Source: CAMCXE01 sp046347475
Lineage (GTDB): Bacteria > Pseudomonadota > Gammaproteobacteria > Pseudomonadales > Cellvibrionaceae
DNA length: 64,000 nucleotides
Reading direction: 5' to 3'
Assembly (NCBI GenBank): GCA_046347475.1
Contig: JAXMGD010000004.1
Location: forward strand, 62,001 to 126,000
In this document: piece by piece, positions 22,001 to 37,000 of the stretch
Layout of the letters: each line of letters begins with the position of its first letter
How positions within the stretch are numbered: position 1 is the first letter of the stretch
Translations under genes and position numbers: made by a program
Notes under the pieces: generated by a model
The model's input: the letters and a program-made list of their open reading frames with translations, nothing else
Database searches by the model: none
What the model was told of the DNA's origin: nothing

Positions 22001-25000
22001 CTCTGCAGGAATGAATCGCAGCACAGAACCGGCCAGCGAAAATTCGCCTTGCACGACTTCACCACCAAGGGTAACCGCCACAGGGGTTGACGTATCACTA
22101 ACTGGCTCGCTGTAGTTGATCACTAGCGGGTTAATTAACGCATCTACCACTGGCTCAAAATAGATTTGTTCTGGTATAGCCGGCTTAAGCTTTAAGAAGT
22201 CCAACGGCAACACTGCATATTTTTGCACACTCGCCAACACGGGATTAGTTGCAGAGCCGGTAACTTCTATTTTTTCAACTGCAGAAGTAGAAACCGTAAA
22301 CGTGCCGTAACCTTGGGTTAACTGAACAGAAGCAGTGCGCGGTGTTTGATTCACAACCCCAGCTCCGGTCACGTTCGCAGTTACCTGGATGTTGGCCGGG
22401 TTTAGATCGTTCAGCGGATTTAACTGGTAAATTCGGTTATAGAATTTGTCCACTAAGGTGGCACTGAGCGTCACCGTTTCGCCTGCCTCCAAACGATCAG
22501 GATCACCTAAAGGAAGATTGGTACGGGACATAACCGCAAAATCTATTAAGAAAGGATCAACCGCAACCACGTTCAGGGCAATGCTACTGGCCGGCTGCAT
22601 AACACCATCGGAGGCGACTGCGTAATAAGTACCGATCGCCCTAAAAGGCTCAGGAATAGTCAACTGCGCGGCGTAATTACCTGCTTGAGTCGTTACGGTT
22701 ACAGGTACCTGAGCTTGGCCATGCTCTAATCGAATACTGGCTACTTCACCCCCGCCCGCTAGCAGGGTCCCTGTAACACCATTGGTAAAACCAAAATGGA
22801 AACCTGCAAAAGGCAATGCAATATTTACCCGAGTAATAGAATCCTGTTCGGTTAAATTCCCGCCCGCGTCATAGCTGCGCAGATCCAAAACAAATGTTTG
22901 GCCTGCTTTTACACGGTCAATATGCTGGATGTGCACCTGGGTGGTATCTCCAGCAGCCACACGGATGCCCATTTCCGTACTAATGGTTGGATTGCTATTT
23001 TTTAGCCGGGCGCTGAGGATATAGCGGCCAACTTTAAGTGCTGAACTTAGCTCAATGCGAGCTAAACCCAATGAGTTAGCGGTGGACTCAAAAGTTTGCG
23101 CAGGAGTAGTGACTCCGGGTTCTCTGCTTGTGAGTGTCCATTGCACCAATTGATTTGGTACGCGGCGGTTGGTTTTGTCCAATACTTCAACCTGATAGGC
23201 GATGGAATCACCTACTGTAACGTAAGATGGATTGACTCCTGTGTCACCGGTGGCAGAGAAAAAACGTAGAGTATTGGGTTTATAGGTGAGTTGTATCGAT
23301 TGCTCGGCGGAATCGGAAAATTGGCCCAAATGATCGGTTAAACGCACATGGAATTGATAGCTATTATCAGCGATTTCACTCGTTGGTAAAGTGAACCCAT
23401 CTTTAAATGGTTGGGTTGGGTCAACTTGTTTTTTAAATACTTCTTTGCCTGCGATAGGGTTAGTTTCCAATAATGAAACTACTACAGGTTCAGTACCATC
23501 ATTGGCGTTGGAAAAGCCACCAATATCTAGTGGAATGCGTTCGCCATAAAAACTATTTTTAGGATAATTTAGAGTGAGTTTTGAGGCGTCTGGAATTTTA
23601 TCTACTACAACATTTACCGGCAATTGACGTTCAGCAATCTGACCTAAATCGTCCGTAACACGCAGTGTTAAATTCTCGATATGATCCGTTTGAACGCGCT
23701 CGGTACGGCGGTCACGCACTGGTATATTATTCACAGTCGCAACAGTCGCAGGTTTTTTAAAGGGAACAACTTGACTGAAGCCGTTCCAAACAGCTTCTAT
23801 TTTTTCAACTGCGATTTGATCTTGTGCAACAAGATTAATTTTAAACTCTCCTTGTTCTAGCACTTGAGCTGGAGTTGCTATTAAAGCGGTAATCGAAGGA
23901 GCTGTGTCTTCCACCACCGTATAAGTTTCCGTAAGGATATTGGAATTACCGGCTTTGTCTTTAACTTCCAAGGTATAAACCAGCTCTTGGTCTTTATTTG
24001 CTCCTTTCTCAGTAATAGTAATAGAGCCCTCATCAAATTTTGCTGCGATGATTAAACCATTGCGACGCAAAATTGCAGACTCAATACCGCTTTCAGGGTC
24101 GTTTACTGCAACAGCCAAATTGAATGGATGTTTCTCCACTATTTTTTTACCGCTTAACACAGGCCCCGTGATTGTCATCGGACTTATTTGCGGTAAGCGG
24201 GTGTCTTCCACTCGTGTAATTTTTACTGGCTCAGATTCTGTAGTGTTGCCAAAAGAATCTACTGCGCGCACTTTTAAATGTTTTCCACTATCAGCCACTC
24301 CATATGCGCGGAATATCACAAACTCCGGACCATAGTGTTTGCCAATAATTTTATAAGGGCCGGTTGCTGAGTTGGCTTCTAAATATTCAACCTGGTGTAT
24401 TGGCAATGAACTATTTTTAACCTCTGCGCGCAATTCAAGTGGTTTTGGCACATAAGTATTCACACCTACTTTAGGGCTAACAATCACAACACTAAAGCCA
24501 TTGGCCGGAAGGTTTTCACCTTGCAATAATAAGGTTCGTGGAGTTGAGCGTTGCACCGTGCCATTTACAGATTCTATTTCTGCCACAACCGTAAAAGGTT
24601 GACCATTGCGCAGGGTTGGCGGCACTAGTGTATTAAGTTGGAAAGGAAATTCCGCGCTACCACCTACCAAGGTTTCATTCACATAGTAACGTACGCTACT
24701 AACCCGTTCCGTAGAGGTCAAAGCGAGATTCATAAAATCGCCTTGAACAAATGTGGTGTTTAAAGAAGGCGCCACCAAGGCACTGTTAGTTCCAGGTAAA
24801 TGACCATTTAGGTCGAAAATCGTAACACCGTCACCACCGAGACCAACAGCTAGGAAACCATGATCCTCAGCAAGACTAGTTGCAACTTGTGCAAGGTTGA
24901 ATTTTACAGAGGTATCTAATTGCCAGGAGACGGCATCGGCTACCAGAATTTCGCTTGTTGCTGCTGTACGTTGTGCAATCCATAAATGCCCGTTGGCGTA

Positions 25001-28000
25001 ATGCAATGCGTTGATAGCCAGAGCATTTGGCACATTGAGCACGCTATCCACACCAGTATTTAGTTCCAAACGATGCACGCTTGTGCCAACATCAAAAAAC
25101 AAATAATCGCCAGAAAGTGTCAAATGCCGAATATTATCGGCAGCGCCATCAATAATACTTCTAATGTCCACCGCATAAGAAATTATAGGTAATTTTCCGG
25201 CTTTAATGCGGTAGAGCCTGCGGTTATTGGTGCTGGCAAAAATAGTTTCGCCATGGGCCGCAAGACTAATGATGTCTTCGCCTGAGGGTAAAGAAACGCT
25301 ACCACTAATTGCTAGGTTATTTTTCTGTGCCAAATATAGGCGGTTACTTTCACTGGCTACAATTTGTGTGGATGTTGCAGTTAATGCACCGGCAATAATA
25401 TTGTTGAATACGGTAGTGACGTCCCCTTCTCCAACTGAGCTATTCCCCGCTAATTTTGCACTATTCACTGCAACAACGCGGCGCAGGTCATTGTGGGCAA
25501 AATAGGTCTTATCGCCATCTAAAAGAACTCGATTAACAGCAAAGGTATATGCCTTTTCAGGATAAGGTCTTGAATTCCAATGGCCGTCCTCAAGCGAATA
25601 ATAAAGCGCACCATAATGCTCAGCGGCAGCTAGAATTTGCCCATTATTCATAGCAACGTCCACAACGTTACCGCGCGGCTGATCTGCACTATAAGCCACC
25701 GAAGGTGTGCCTATTTGGTTTTGCAATTTAATTACTGAGCCTGCTGCATCGCCTAACCATAATGCTCCACCAAATAGATGCGCACGGGCGCCGGTAAGCG
25801 CATATTGGGCACTGAAACTCGCAACACTTTGCTTATGGTATGAATTTGTTACATCCAGCATTTGCAAAGTGCCTGCTTCAGTAATCGCCACCAAATAACG
25901 ATCCATTTTAATTAATTGATTTACCGCACCGGATAAATCGCCCAAGGATACACTCACATTACTCTGGGCAGAAAATGAAACCAATTGTTGGTTGCCTGTA
26001 CTTACATAAAAACGTGAGCCGGATTGAACCATGGCTAGCGGATCAGTTAAATTGATCTTTTGTCGCACCGTAAAATCTGCATCAACAAACAATGCCGAGT
26101 CACTTCGTAAAACAACAAAACCATTTTCACTAGTAGGTTGAACATCTAAAGCAGACTCAGATTCTTTAAAAGTTTTCTTCCCAATTGAGTTGCCATTGGA
26201 ATCTTTCAGCTCTGACATAAGAGGTGTTTCAATGAGCGTATTACCGCTGGCGTGCAAAGCGCGCAATTGACTATCCACAATACACAATACGCTTTCGCCG
26301 CTTAGTGCTAAATCCGAAATTACCCCAGGCAGCGAAAACGAGCTCAAGACTGCGTATTGCTCAGCCGGATCAACAACAACCAGGCCTTTGTCTTTAAGAC
26401 CTAGCAATAATCGATCGCCCAACCGAACCATAGCCGTAATATCGGATTCAAGCGTAGCCAATAGTTGGCCATCTTGATTACGCAATTGGCGACCTTGCGC
26501 TAACCAGGCAGAGTTTACATCAGGCAACATCACACTAAAGTTTTTGTTGACGCCAATAGTGGAAAGTTTTATTCCTGCTAAAACATTAACTGAATATGAA
26601 GTTGCTTCCGAATTCCCATTTTGATCGCTAAGCGTGGCGACAACATTAAATGACGATAGCCCTTCTGGCACACTCAAATGTAAAGCAGTTGTACCCGAGG
26701 CTAATAAAATCCCGTCATTAGTCCGCGCCTCAATACGACTTTGGTAAGGTGTACTGGCAGAATTATCCAGCTGATAATCCACGACACTACCTGCAAAAAC
26801 TGTAGCGCTGAGGTTTTTCAATTTAGGTTTAGGTAATTGAGCCTGTGGGAATACCTGTACGGAAACCTCGCTGTCGCTAAAATGATAAGTATCACCAAAA
26901 TAACCGCGCACCCGCAAATAATAAGTATCTTTGGCTTTTACGCCAGGCACACGCAAACTCAGCGTACCACTACTATTTTTAAGTAAGGCCTGGCCAACTT
27001 TATTGTGATTAAAATCAAACAAGGTTACTTCTGCGTAGCGGAATGCATCATTTTCGCTATCGGCGGACTGTGCCTTATATCGAACCAATAACGACTCGCC
27101 AGCCTTGGTTGAATCGTTATTGGCCGGGGATAATATGGACACGACGGTCGTTTCATTTGTATTTGGAATTAAAGTCAAATTGCCATTTGCAACCACCGCC
27201 CCATTGCTGCTGTGGGCCCAATCTAGATTGAATTCTTGCGAAGAAAGGTTAAGCCACTGAAAACCTACATTTTCGGTTAATGCCATTGTCAAAGAGTGTG
27301 TACCCGCACTCAAGCTTTGCACTTGAATTCGTGCCTGCGGCTGCGCCTGGCTGACCACAGGAATCACAGCTCCGGCAACTCTGCTGCTCGTGCTGAACGG
27401 CGGTGCTAAAGGTTCTGATACCAAATGTGTATCAATATTGATGGGTATTTTTTGTGTTGAAGAATGCGAACGCGCCACCAAACTTATATTGCCCTCAGTA
27501 ATTGCCTGCCGCGGGATAATCCATTGCTGTTTGCCGTTCTTGAAACTACTCCAAGCCCGAACACGCTCGCCGGCTGCTGTTTCAAAATAAATACTGAGTG
27601 CCCCTAAAGGGTTAAGCGAGGGCGTGGCTGTGAGAGCTACTGCGTGGGGCAAATTCTCCGCTTCAACAACAATGCTAAAAGGTTCTGGTCCAACGGCAAT
27701 AGCGCGGGCTTTTATTTGGGTTACGCCATTCACCTGCGCATCAAAATAAACTGCACTGGAGGATACAAGCAACTCATTGGCGACAACAGGGAATATACCA
27801 ACTACTTCACCATCTTGAACAGCAAACCATTGCAGCCCTTCTTCGGTGTGCACACGCAACCAGGTTATCTCATCATCACTGCTGGCTTTATCAATTACAC
27901 CGGGTAATTCTTTTGCATTTTGTATACTAGCCAATCCGCCATCGGGAAGAATTTTAAAGCTCGATAATTTATTCGCACTCCAAACACTTAAATGATCTCC

Positions 28001-31000
28001 ATCAACGTGGAATCCGTCCATATCTGCAAGAGCCGTAAAAGATTCTTGTTGCACTATTGGTAAGTCATTAACCACAAAACTAAAGCGATAAATGCCTGCC
28101 TCCGTTAATACATAGGCAAAAGTGTTATCCACTTGTACAGCAATAATTGCATCACTCAAAGAATGTGCAAGCGCAGGAACTAATTCCTGACCTATGACTG
28201 ACAACGCGGAAATCGAATTTCCATATCGCAACCACACCACATCGCCATAAGCGCCAATTAAGTCACCGGAAATTGGCCAAGTGCTATTTGTTGAAATAAC
28301 ACCCTCGGCATTTACAAGATAGCGTTTTAGGACATGTTCTCCCGCTTGCCTTAGGTGTACATAAACGGCTGCACCACTGAAATAGGCTGAAATTACTTCT
28401 CCACCGCTCGCATCCTCCACTACACGTGCGCCTTGAACCAGACGATAGCCACCCGAGCGCTTATTAAATACTGTTAATACTGGATCTGTTTGCGTAGGAT
28501 TTGGAACGGATAATACCGCCACTAAAGATTCATTCGCATCAGCAGCACGAGCATAATCCAAAGGTTCTGCATCGGTTAAAAATGGAATCTTAGCTAGGGT
28601 ATGCAGAGTTTTCTTCTCATGCCCTGATCTATCTTTAAGCTGAGTTTCAACACTGGCGAAATCACCTTGTGCCGAAAGCCGGCTAACCATTTTTCCGCCT
28701 AAAGGTGCCTGTTGTGTATTAGCAGATTCAACCGGATCTTTCACAACTACTTTAGAGTCGGCAGAGAAATCAATCATATCAGCAGGAACCTGTGTATTAA
28801 CCCACAGGGCAGAACCAGTTAATGCTTTATTTTCAGGATAAAGCTGTAAAGAGACGACTTCGTCAATACCTTCGTCTTTCGCCACATTCAGGAATTTAAA
28901 GGCTTTTAAATTAGCTTTTTGTAAACGAGCTAAAACAACAATATTTTCACTGACAGAGGGTAATTTCGCGGTAACAAATTGGCGCTCAGGGTCTTTAGCG
29001 CCACGCGAAATATGCAATGCAGGAACTTGTGACTCAACACCTCCAACATCTAGAAATAAATCAGCATCGACAACATTGCGCAACAATACTTCAAAGCGAA
29101 CAGACTCACCTTCGTGGAAATTGCTGCCATTCGCAGGTGCGATAATTTCTACTTTAGGCGCTCCGGCTTCAGCATCATAGGGGTAAAGGGTAATTGATTG
29201 AATCGGGCTTTGGTTATGGTTTGGATCTGTGGCCCGCGCTGAAATAGTTACACCGTTTTGAATATCATCAGCAGTGGCGATAAAACTGTACCGCGTAGGG
29301 TCTGGCAGAATTTCCCAGTCGGCGTTATTGCGTTTTACTTCTACGGATTCAACACCGTACTTATCAAACGATTTAATAATGACGTCTGTTTTTTCACCAA
29401 TGGCAACAAAATCACCTTTGCCTGGCGAAACAATTTCTAAACTCGGTGGAGTGCGATCTAAATAGAGCGTATAGATGCCTTCCAGAGTTTTACTATAGCC
29501 AACACCATAACTGACGTTTAACTTCGCTTTCATTTCGACTGGAGAAATAGGTTCTCCAGTCGACAAAATATCGCGAATTTTTGGATTGATAAATGAAGCG
29601 TATACCGTACCCTTTTCAGGGTCATAGTTTTTAAACACATCGGCTGTACTCAATTTAATTTTATCGACTCCGATTTCAGCTGCACTTACAAGATCTGTAT
29701 CACCTGCCAAATCAAAATGCACTTCCGAGCGCACGGATTCTTCCGGCTCAGCAGGATTGGTGTAAAAGTTTTCCAGCTCAATAATAGGGTCGCGTAAACT
29801 TGCTCGGAAGCTTTTCTCAACTATGTTGTCATTACTATCTTGTGCCCGCATTTGAACTTCAAAATAGGCATGCCCACTCAAAGCAGTATACGAAAATTCA
29901 AACTCACCCTTTGTATTTCGAACAATTTTTTGCCAGCTCGTACTCGCAGCGCCAAATGCAGTGGCCAGGCGGTAGGAATAACTAATTCCAGCAGCGCCCG
30001 TATAGTTATCAATAGCGGCCACTTTAAATGTGTAGGACCTGCCTTTTGTGAGCAACATCGCCTCATTAACCGATGCTCCATCTTTCGCTCGTACAACAGT
30101 TAATTCGCGGGGAGGCAAAGTATCTGGCGCATCTATAGTCGCTTTATAACTACCTGCTGCCGATAAATAGTCACCTACCGCCAAATTGTCTGCGTTATCC
30201 GTAATACGGTTGACAGAAATGTCGTATGACGCATTGCTATCAAAATGCTCGCCACTTAATAAACGCAGACTAATTGTCTGCTCGCCAATTTTAACCAGTT
30301 CAAAGCGCGCACTAACATCTTCATCAGCATGGGTCGAGTAATCACGATAATGCTTAACTACACTAAAATCGCCGAGCTTAACCGCTTCATTGAAATATAA
30401 TCGCAACGGCCCCGCAGCCGACATAGGGCTATAATTTCCACTGCCACTCATTGATTTAGGTGCTGTATCGTCTATACCCACCAATAATTGAGCCTCAGAT
30501 GCGAATACCAATTCATTCGTATCAGCGCGGTTAATTGCAAGTTGATATTTTTTGCCCGGTATGGCTTTGGGCGCAGCATCAATAATAAGTTTACCTGCCA
30601 CTAAGCGATACGGAACTTGATTATTTTTATCAACTACGAAACCCGCATTAGCTTGATACAAGTGGACGTCCAATTTACCTTCCAGGCCAAGCCCTTCAAC
30701 AGTAATCGTATTGCCACCGCTATCGCTCAGTGCAGTTTCACCCCGCAAATTATTGGTAGTAATTTTTTCAAGCGTAATTGCTTGAGTTACTAATACCGCT
30801 GCAGGCAGTACAACTTCCTGTGCGTTATTCTGTTGCGATACACGCAGTGTTTTTAATCCAGGAGTGGCCAGTGTGGCGCTAAAGCGCAATTGTGTTCCGG
30901 CAGAATTTACACTGAACTGCCCGGCCAAATTGGTCTGATCCGCAAACGTAAGTTGTTCAACCAATTGCAACTGCTGCCCTTGCACTAAGTACTCTGTCTC

Positions 31001-34000
31001 TCGTCCCGTGATACTGCTGCTTGGGCTCACGGACAACACACGGAACGGTGACAACCCAAATAAAGAATCCGTTTGTAACTGCCAAGGTAAATCAATAGTG
31101 ACACGGGCGCCGTCTATGGTGTTTTTCGGCTGATTAAATAACCCTACCTGATAGGTGTCACCCAGCTGATAACTACTGCCATACACATTAAATTGCAGTT
31201 CATCACCCACTAACAATGTAGCTCCATTTAATGTTTGGCCTGCACTTTTTGACTTAACTTCTGCCAGAACGTCTTGCCAATTTGCCGCATCGCCAGCAAT
31301 ACCTATGGCGATTGGTGCGACGTCAGAGGCAATTTTTTGCGGCGATATTTGCCATACATTATTAAATGGCAACACTGCGTTGTAGTAACTGTCAGCTATC
31401 CGCCATTCCAATAAATCGCCGTTAAAATTTAATTTATCTACCGAGGCAACATCCGTTGCGCGCACATCGCTCAGCGCAGTTAACTTAAGCTGTAAACCTG
31501 CACGATCCACATCGTATGCGGTCAATCGCAAGGTCTTATTATTTTTCGCTACCAGCAATTCGCCGTTTAACACAGCTGCGTCTTGATCAAGTGAGGCTTG
31601 GCCAATCACCGCTTTAACACCTTCGCCATTTTTAAAGGCTGTGGCATCATAGATTTCAATATACTGGCCATTTCTAACCAATAGACGTTGCCCATTTACC
31701 GCCAATGTTTTCAAGCCGAAAATAGAACTTGCGAAATCTTGGCCTACAACATCTAAATGTTGGTGGCTCCTAAACTGGATATGATCGTTGCTATTAAGTA
31801 CAAACACTCCATCTTGATCAACTGCAACATCCAGCGAGTTATTGGCCAGCGGTATTGTCTGTAGGTTTGAACTGCGAATAGCGGCGCTATACAGCGCATG
31901 ATTGCCCACACCAAGCCAATTATCCCCCACCAGATAAATATCGCTGATTGGCACACCGGTTGGGTTATCAAAACGGGAAATAAGCTTGGGCGCATAAACG
32001 TTGCTCAGGTCATAAAAATAAACTACCGGACGACCTTCATTGGCTAACAGCGCCATATACCGTTCACTAATTGCAACGTTAATAATGGGGGCGCCCACTG
32101 AACCGGTGGCAAGCTTCAGCGGCACATCACTCTCTAGCGTACCTAATAATTGCCAGCTTGCTGCTTTTGCCGTTACGTTGTAATTACCAAAACTCAATAG
32201 CAAGTCGCTGTAGCGTTTAAAGCCTCGCGCGTCGGCTAATTGTGCCTTGGAACCCAATTCAATATTCAAATCGGTATTAGCCACTAAATCTGCGCGGGAG
32301 GTTAAGTTACTCACACTGACAGTGAGATGCCCCAGAGTATCGTTAGGCAAACGAAAACTAATTAAATTGGGTGATTCAATGTGCACATCGCCAACTGATT
32401 TTCCGTTTATTAAGACCTGAGTATTAACACTAAGCCCACGGCCCTGCAGCGCGACTATCTCGCCAGAATTAAACAAATAATTCTTTTGATTGGGTTGCAC
32501 TATTTTTTTAACACTATCAAAACCACCAACACTATCAATTACAGGATCGGCTATATAGGTAAAAAATCCGTGGCGGCTATCGCCCAGCAGACCGTTGCGT
32601 ACCTGCAGCCCAACTAAATAATTATCCGCAGGTGACTTTTTAAGTGGCGGGGCGCGAAGTCGCAATTCGGTAGCATTAACGAAGGTGATTTCACTGGCCG
32701 GCACTAGGTTGCCGGCAAGGAAAACCTGCGTGGTGGGTGTGAAATTTTCACCGTAAAGTGCAAGCGTATCGCCACCGCGCCAACTGGCAAATTCAGGCTG
32801 AATACGCGCAATTTTGGGCTGTCTCTCGCTTGCAGCAATAAAGCGGAAACTGTAATCAGAACCCAAAGACTTACCGTGTAAATCACGCAGTGCACCGGAC
32901 ACGGTAACGCGATAACGGTGCCCGTCGATAAAATTTTGTGCAGGTAAGTAAATTAATTTTGTTCCACTATTATTCACTTGGCTGCTGATGGAACCGGCCA
33001 GCTTGGCGCCATCTAGAGTAACTGCAAATAAATCATCCTTACTCGCTTGCAATTGCTGCGCATCCAAAATGCGATTAAATTGAATTTCAATTGCCGCATC
33101 TGCAGGCATTACAGCCTCAGATTCAGGCACATGCCCTACAACGACTAATTGATCATTGACAATAGTGTTGAGACGACCGCCAATATGGTTAACTTTGCTT
33201 GTATCCTCAACGGGATTTTCGGTGGGTTCATCGTTTAAATACGCAAATGTTGATCCGGCATATAGCGCACGCGGATGAAATGCAATACTGGTAACATCCC
33301 CCATTACCGAGAAATAATTTTTGAGAACCATTTGGGCATTAAAACGCCCTTCCATCCATGCAGATACATCAAACAGCTGCATATCTCCCTGCCCTGCAGC
33401 TACGTATAAAGTTTGACCCTGCAAAATCATTTGGCCTGCATAAATACTGCCATTGCGCACTAAATAGGCAAGCTTTAATGAGGCTACTGGCACTGCAGTT
33501 TTGGCGGTATCTTCTTGATACAGCACAACAGAGCCATTACTACCGGAGGACACTAAAATCAAATTATCCTTAATTAAAATATCACGTGGCTTAAAGCGGT
33601 TGCCGCCAGTATCTACCGTAGAGAAATTACGCACAATGCGGTATTCACCTGAAACCAACTCCACTTCAATTATGCGGCGTGAATCAGTAAGGGCCACCCA
33701 TAAACTGTCGCCCACCACACTCAGTGCATAAGGTGTTCCCTGTAGTGAAATTCGATCAATAGTAGTGAGTTTTTGTAGTTGCTTAGATGCCGTTATCTGG
33801 TAAATGGATACACCTTCAATACTCGATACATACAATAAATTATCATGCACCTCAATATCTTTAATTGAGCCGGCAAGCTTTAGGGTATTTATTAATATTG
33901 GATCTGAGGGCAACGTTGTATCGAATTGGTACAAAGTATCCCCACCCGCAGCAAAAAGATTGCTTCCGGCTCCTTTGAGTGCAACAAACCCACTTGGACT

Positions 34001-37000
34001 AAGGCCACCGGTAACATCAAAGTGGTAAGGATTCTGCGTAGTGGCAAATTTTTTCTCAATGATTATAGGGTGAACCGGATCAGATACATCTGCCAAAATT
34101 AGACGTGCAGCTTTTGATTGTAAATTCTTGGCAATTTGGCCTTCGCGATTAATAACGTCGTATTCACCACCAGTTACGCTGTAAAGAATTTGATCCTGCA
34201 AATAAACTGCCGCTATAGGACTTGGTTTATCCGAGGCTAAATCTACTGAACCGGTTTCTCGGCCAGTGTAGAAATAATCAACTGGGGAAGTCGCAAACTC
34301 ACCAACAAACTCAGCGCTTTCGGCTTTTATTTTTGCAAACCCAAATGCGTTAGCCGGTACCCTAACTTGAATATGGCTGCCGCTAATAACAACTAAATCA
34401 CCCGCTTGCCGATCTCCAATCGTTATTTTGGTGTTGTAATTAAAACCTCTGCCATAAATATCAATGACATTGCCACCTTGGGGCGGCCCACGTACGGGGT
34501 TAGCATCTTCAATCACCACCCGTGGCAATACAATAATGGCGCCTTGTAATGTGTACTCAAGATTTCCCTTCAATACCCGTACAGGGAATGCAGATGTTTC
34601 GCTGCCAGTAAATAATTTGGGAACATCAATTACAATGCGTGAAGGACTAACCTGCTTAATTGCATTTGGCAAAACCTTAGTCTCACCGATATAAACCTGA
34701 ATATCAGTCGCAACATCACCAAAGCCAGCACCATCAATAACGGCCTGCTCCGTACCATCACCATGATAGAAATGGCCGCCAAGATTTTGGCTTTTACTTC
34801 GAGTCACTGTTTTGATTTTAGGGCTAGCCCAATCGCTTAAATCATATTGCACGCTTACTGGTGCTATTAGCGATTCACCACTAATAGCACGCAACTTTGT
34901 AGTCACATCAATTTTAATTCTATTGTTCGCAATAGAATTCCCTACCACACCAATATCGACATAGCCCCCCGCAAGAGTATTAATTCCGGTAAGGGTATAT
35001 TTATCTGTCGCCAGAGGCACACCGTCACCACCACTTAAAGTGATCGCATTGTGCAAATGGTTGGCATCGGTATTAATCAGGTTATTCAATTGCACACGAA
35101 TTGAATCTCCTGCACCTAACCGAGTTCCGCTATTTGGGGTGATATTGGTTACAACTAATCCTGGGCTACGGCTATCTACCACTCCATCACTGCCAGCAAC
35201 AAATAACCCGCCGCCATTTACCACTAGCTCCGCACTTGAAGACTCAGTTGCATCCCAATAGCTTGCATCAAACTTACCATCGGCGCCAGATCGATAAACT
35301 ATACGTTGCCCTGCCGAGGTCACGGTTATTTGGCCGTGCTGAACCACCATTGATGCATCAAATCCAGAGGCACTCACTCTATTTAATGCCTGAATTTGGT
35401 AACTGGTTTTGTTAGGTAATTTATCAAAAATAACTAAATAGAGTTGTTCGGAACGTTTTAACAACACATAAAGTTTGTCATTGAGCCACTGCACATCTAA
35501 AGGTTGCCCTTGCAATTCATCTGCAAATGCAATTGGGCTATAGCCTTCGGGCGAACTAAGCTCATCGTCATGTAAGTCAAAGAACTTTACAAATCCGCCG
35601 CCTAAATCATCCGCTGCCGACAACGCCAATATATTATTCGTTGAATTAATATCTAAATCAGTGGCTCTATAACCAGGCACAGGGAAACTATTAAGCAACA
35701 AGGGTTGGCTTGGATCAGTCACATCCACCACTAATAAGCCTTCAGCTCCGGATGCCAAATAAGCTAAATTGCCTGCTACGGAAACACCAGTTACCGCTGA
35801 TTTAGTTCTTAATTGACTTAATCGGACTGGGTTTTCCCAATTATTAATATCAAATATTTCTAACCCAGATGTCATTAAAAAGCGGTTTTTATCGGTCGGA
35901 TTGCTGCCATTTTTGACACCTACAAATAGAGCGTCACCAACAATTTTAGCTCCTCCAATAGTTTGAGGTGGGTAATTAGGTAACTCAATAGCCCGCCCCG
36001 GCGGCAATGTAAAGGAAATACTTCCTACATGGACTTCTTGGTGGTTGATCAGCAAATAAACTTCATAAAGTTTAGGTTCGATAACACTGGGCAAACGGAA
36101 GGTAAATTCTTTAAGTGTTTCAACATTATCCTTTAAATCAACAACACTAATACCTTCTGTTGAGAGGAGCGATTGTAAAATCTGCCCATCAGCAGATTTC
36201 ATAAATACTTTACTGCCCGGCAAGATAACACCACTTGATGCCGTCACCGTAACCAAATGCCCGCCTTCAATATCCGCTGTAGCCGGGGAGACATTAAACT
36301 GCGCTGTATTAAGCTCAGCACCGGTCACTACACCACCTAAGAATTGAGCCTCCAATTCATGATCCTGCACTTTGATATGGTGCTGTCCAATAGCCAGAGG
36401 CAATAAACTCAGTGCATTGGCAGGAATTTCAATTAATTGATCATTGACCCAATGTACCGATACTGGAAATTGGTCAACAAATACTTTTACATCAGCGGAA
36501 TTGCGAAATCCCGAGCCTAAAATTCTGATTGCCTGTTGGTTATCGCGGTGATAACTACCATTTTCAACGGTATTGATAACCGGTTGGACTGCCGCCTCAG
36601 TAGCCTGCGTAAAATGCGCAACAAATTCCGCCCACTGCCCAGTACCTCTTAAATTAAAGGCTCCATTTATCGCTACTTTATAAGTAACTCCGCTGACACG
36701 CTCAAACACTAGCCCAAATTTTTCCGCAGCCGAATTAATTTGTGTGTCAGCGGTAACCGTAACAGGAATCTCTGCATTAGTATCCATTCGCGTGACATGC
36801 ACCACACCGGATTTTTGCATTGAATCCAGTGTCATTGGCTCGTTGAATGAAAGGGTATAGGTTGCAGCCGCCGCTAGGAATCCACCCTCTTTAACATTAC
36901 TGTCTACCACCATAGAACCGGGCAATTGCATGGCGCTTAAACCTGAGGCCGCCCCAACAGTTACCAATCTGTCTTTGAAAAAATCCACCGCTTCGATATT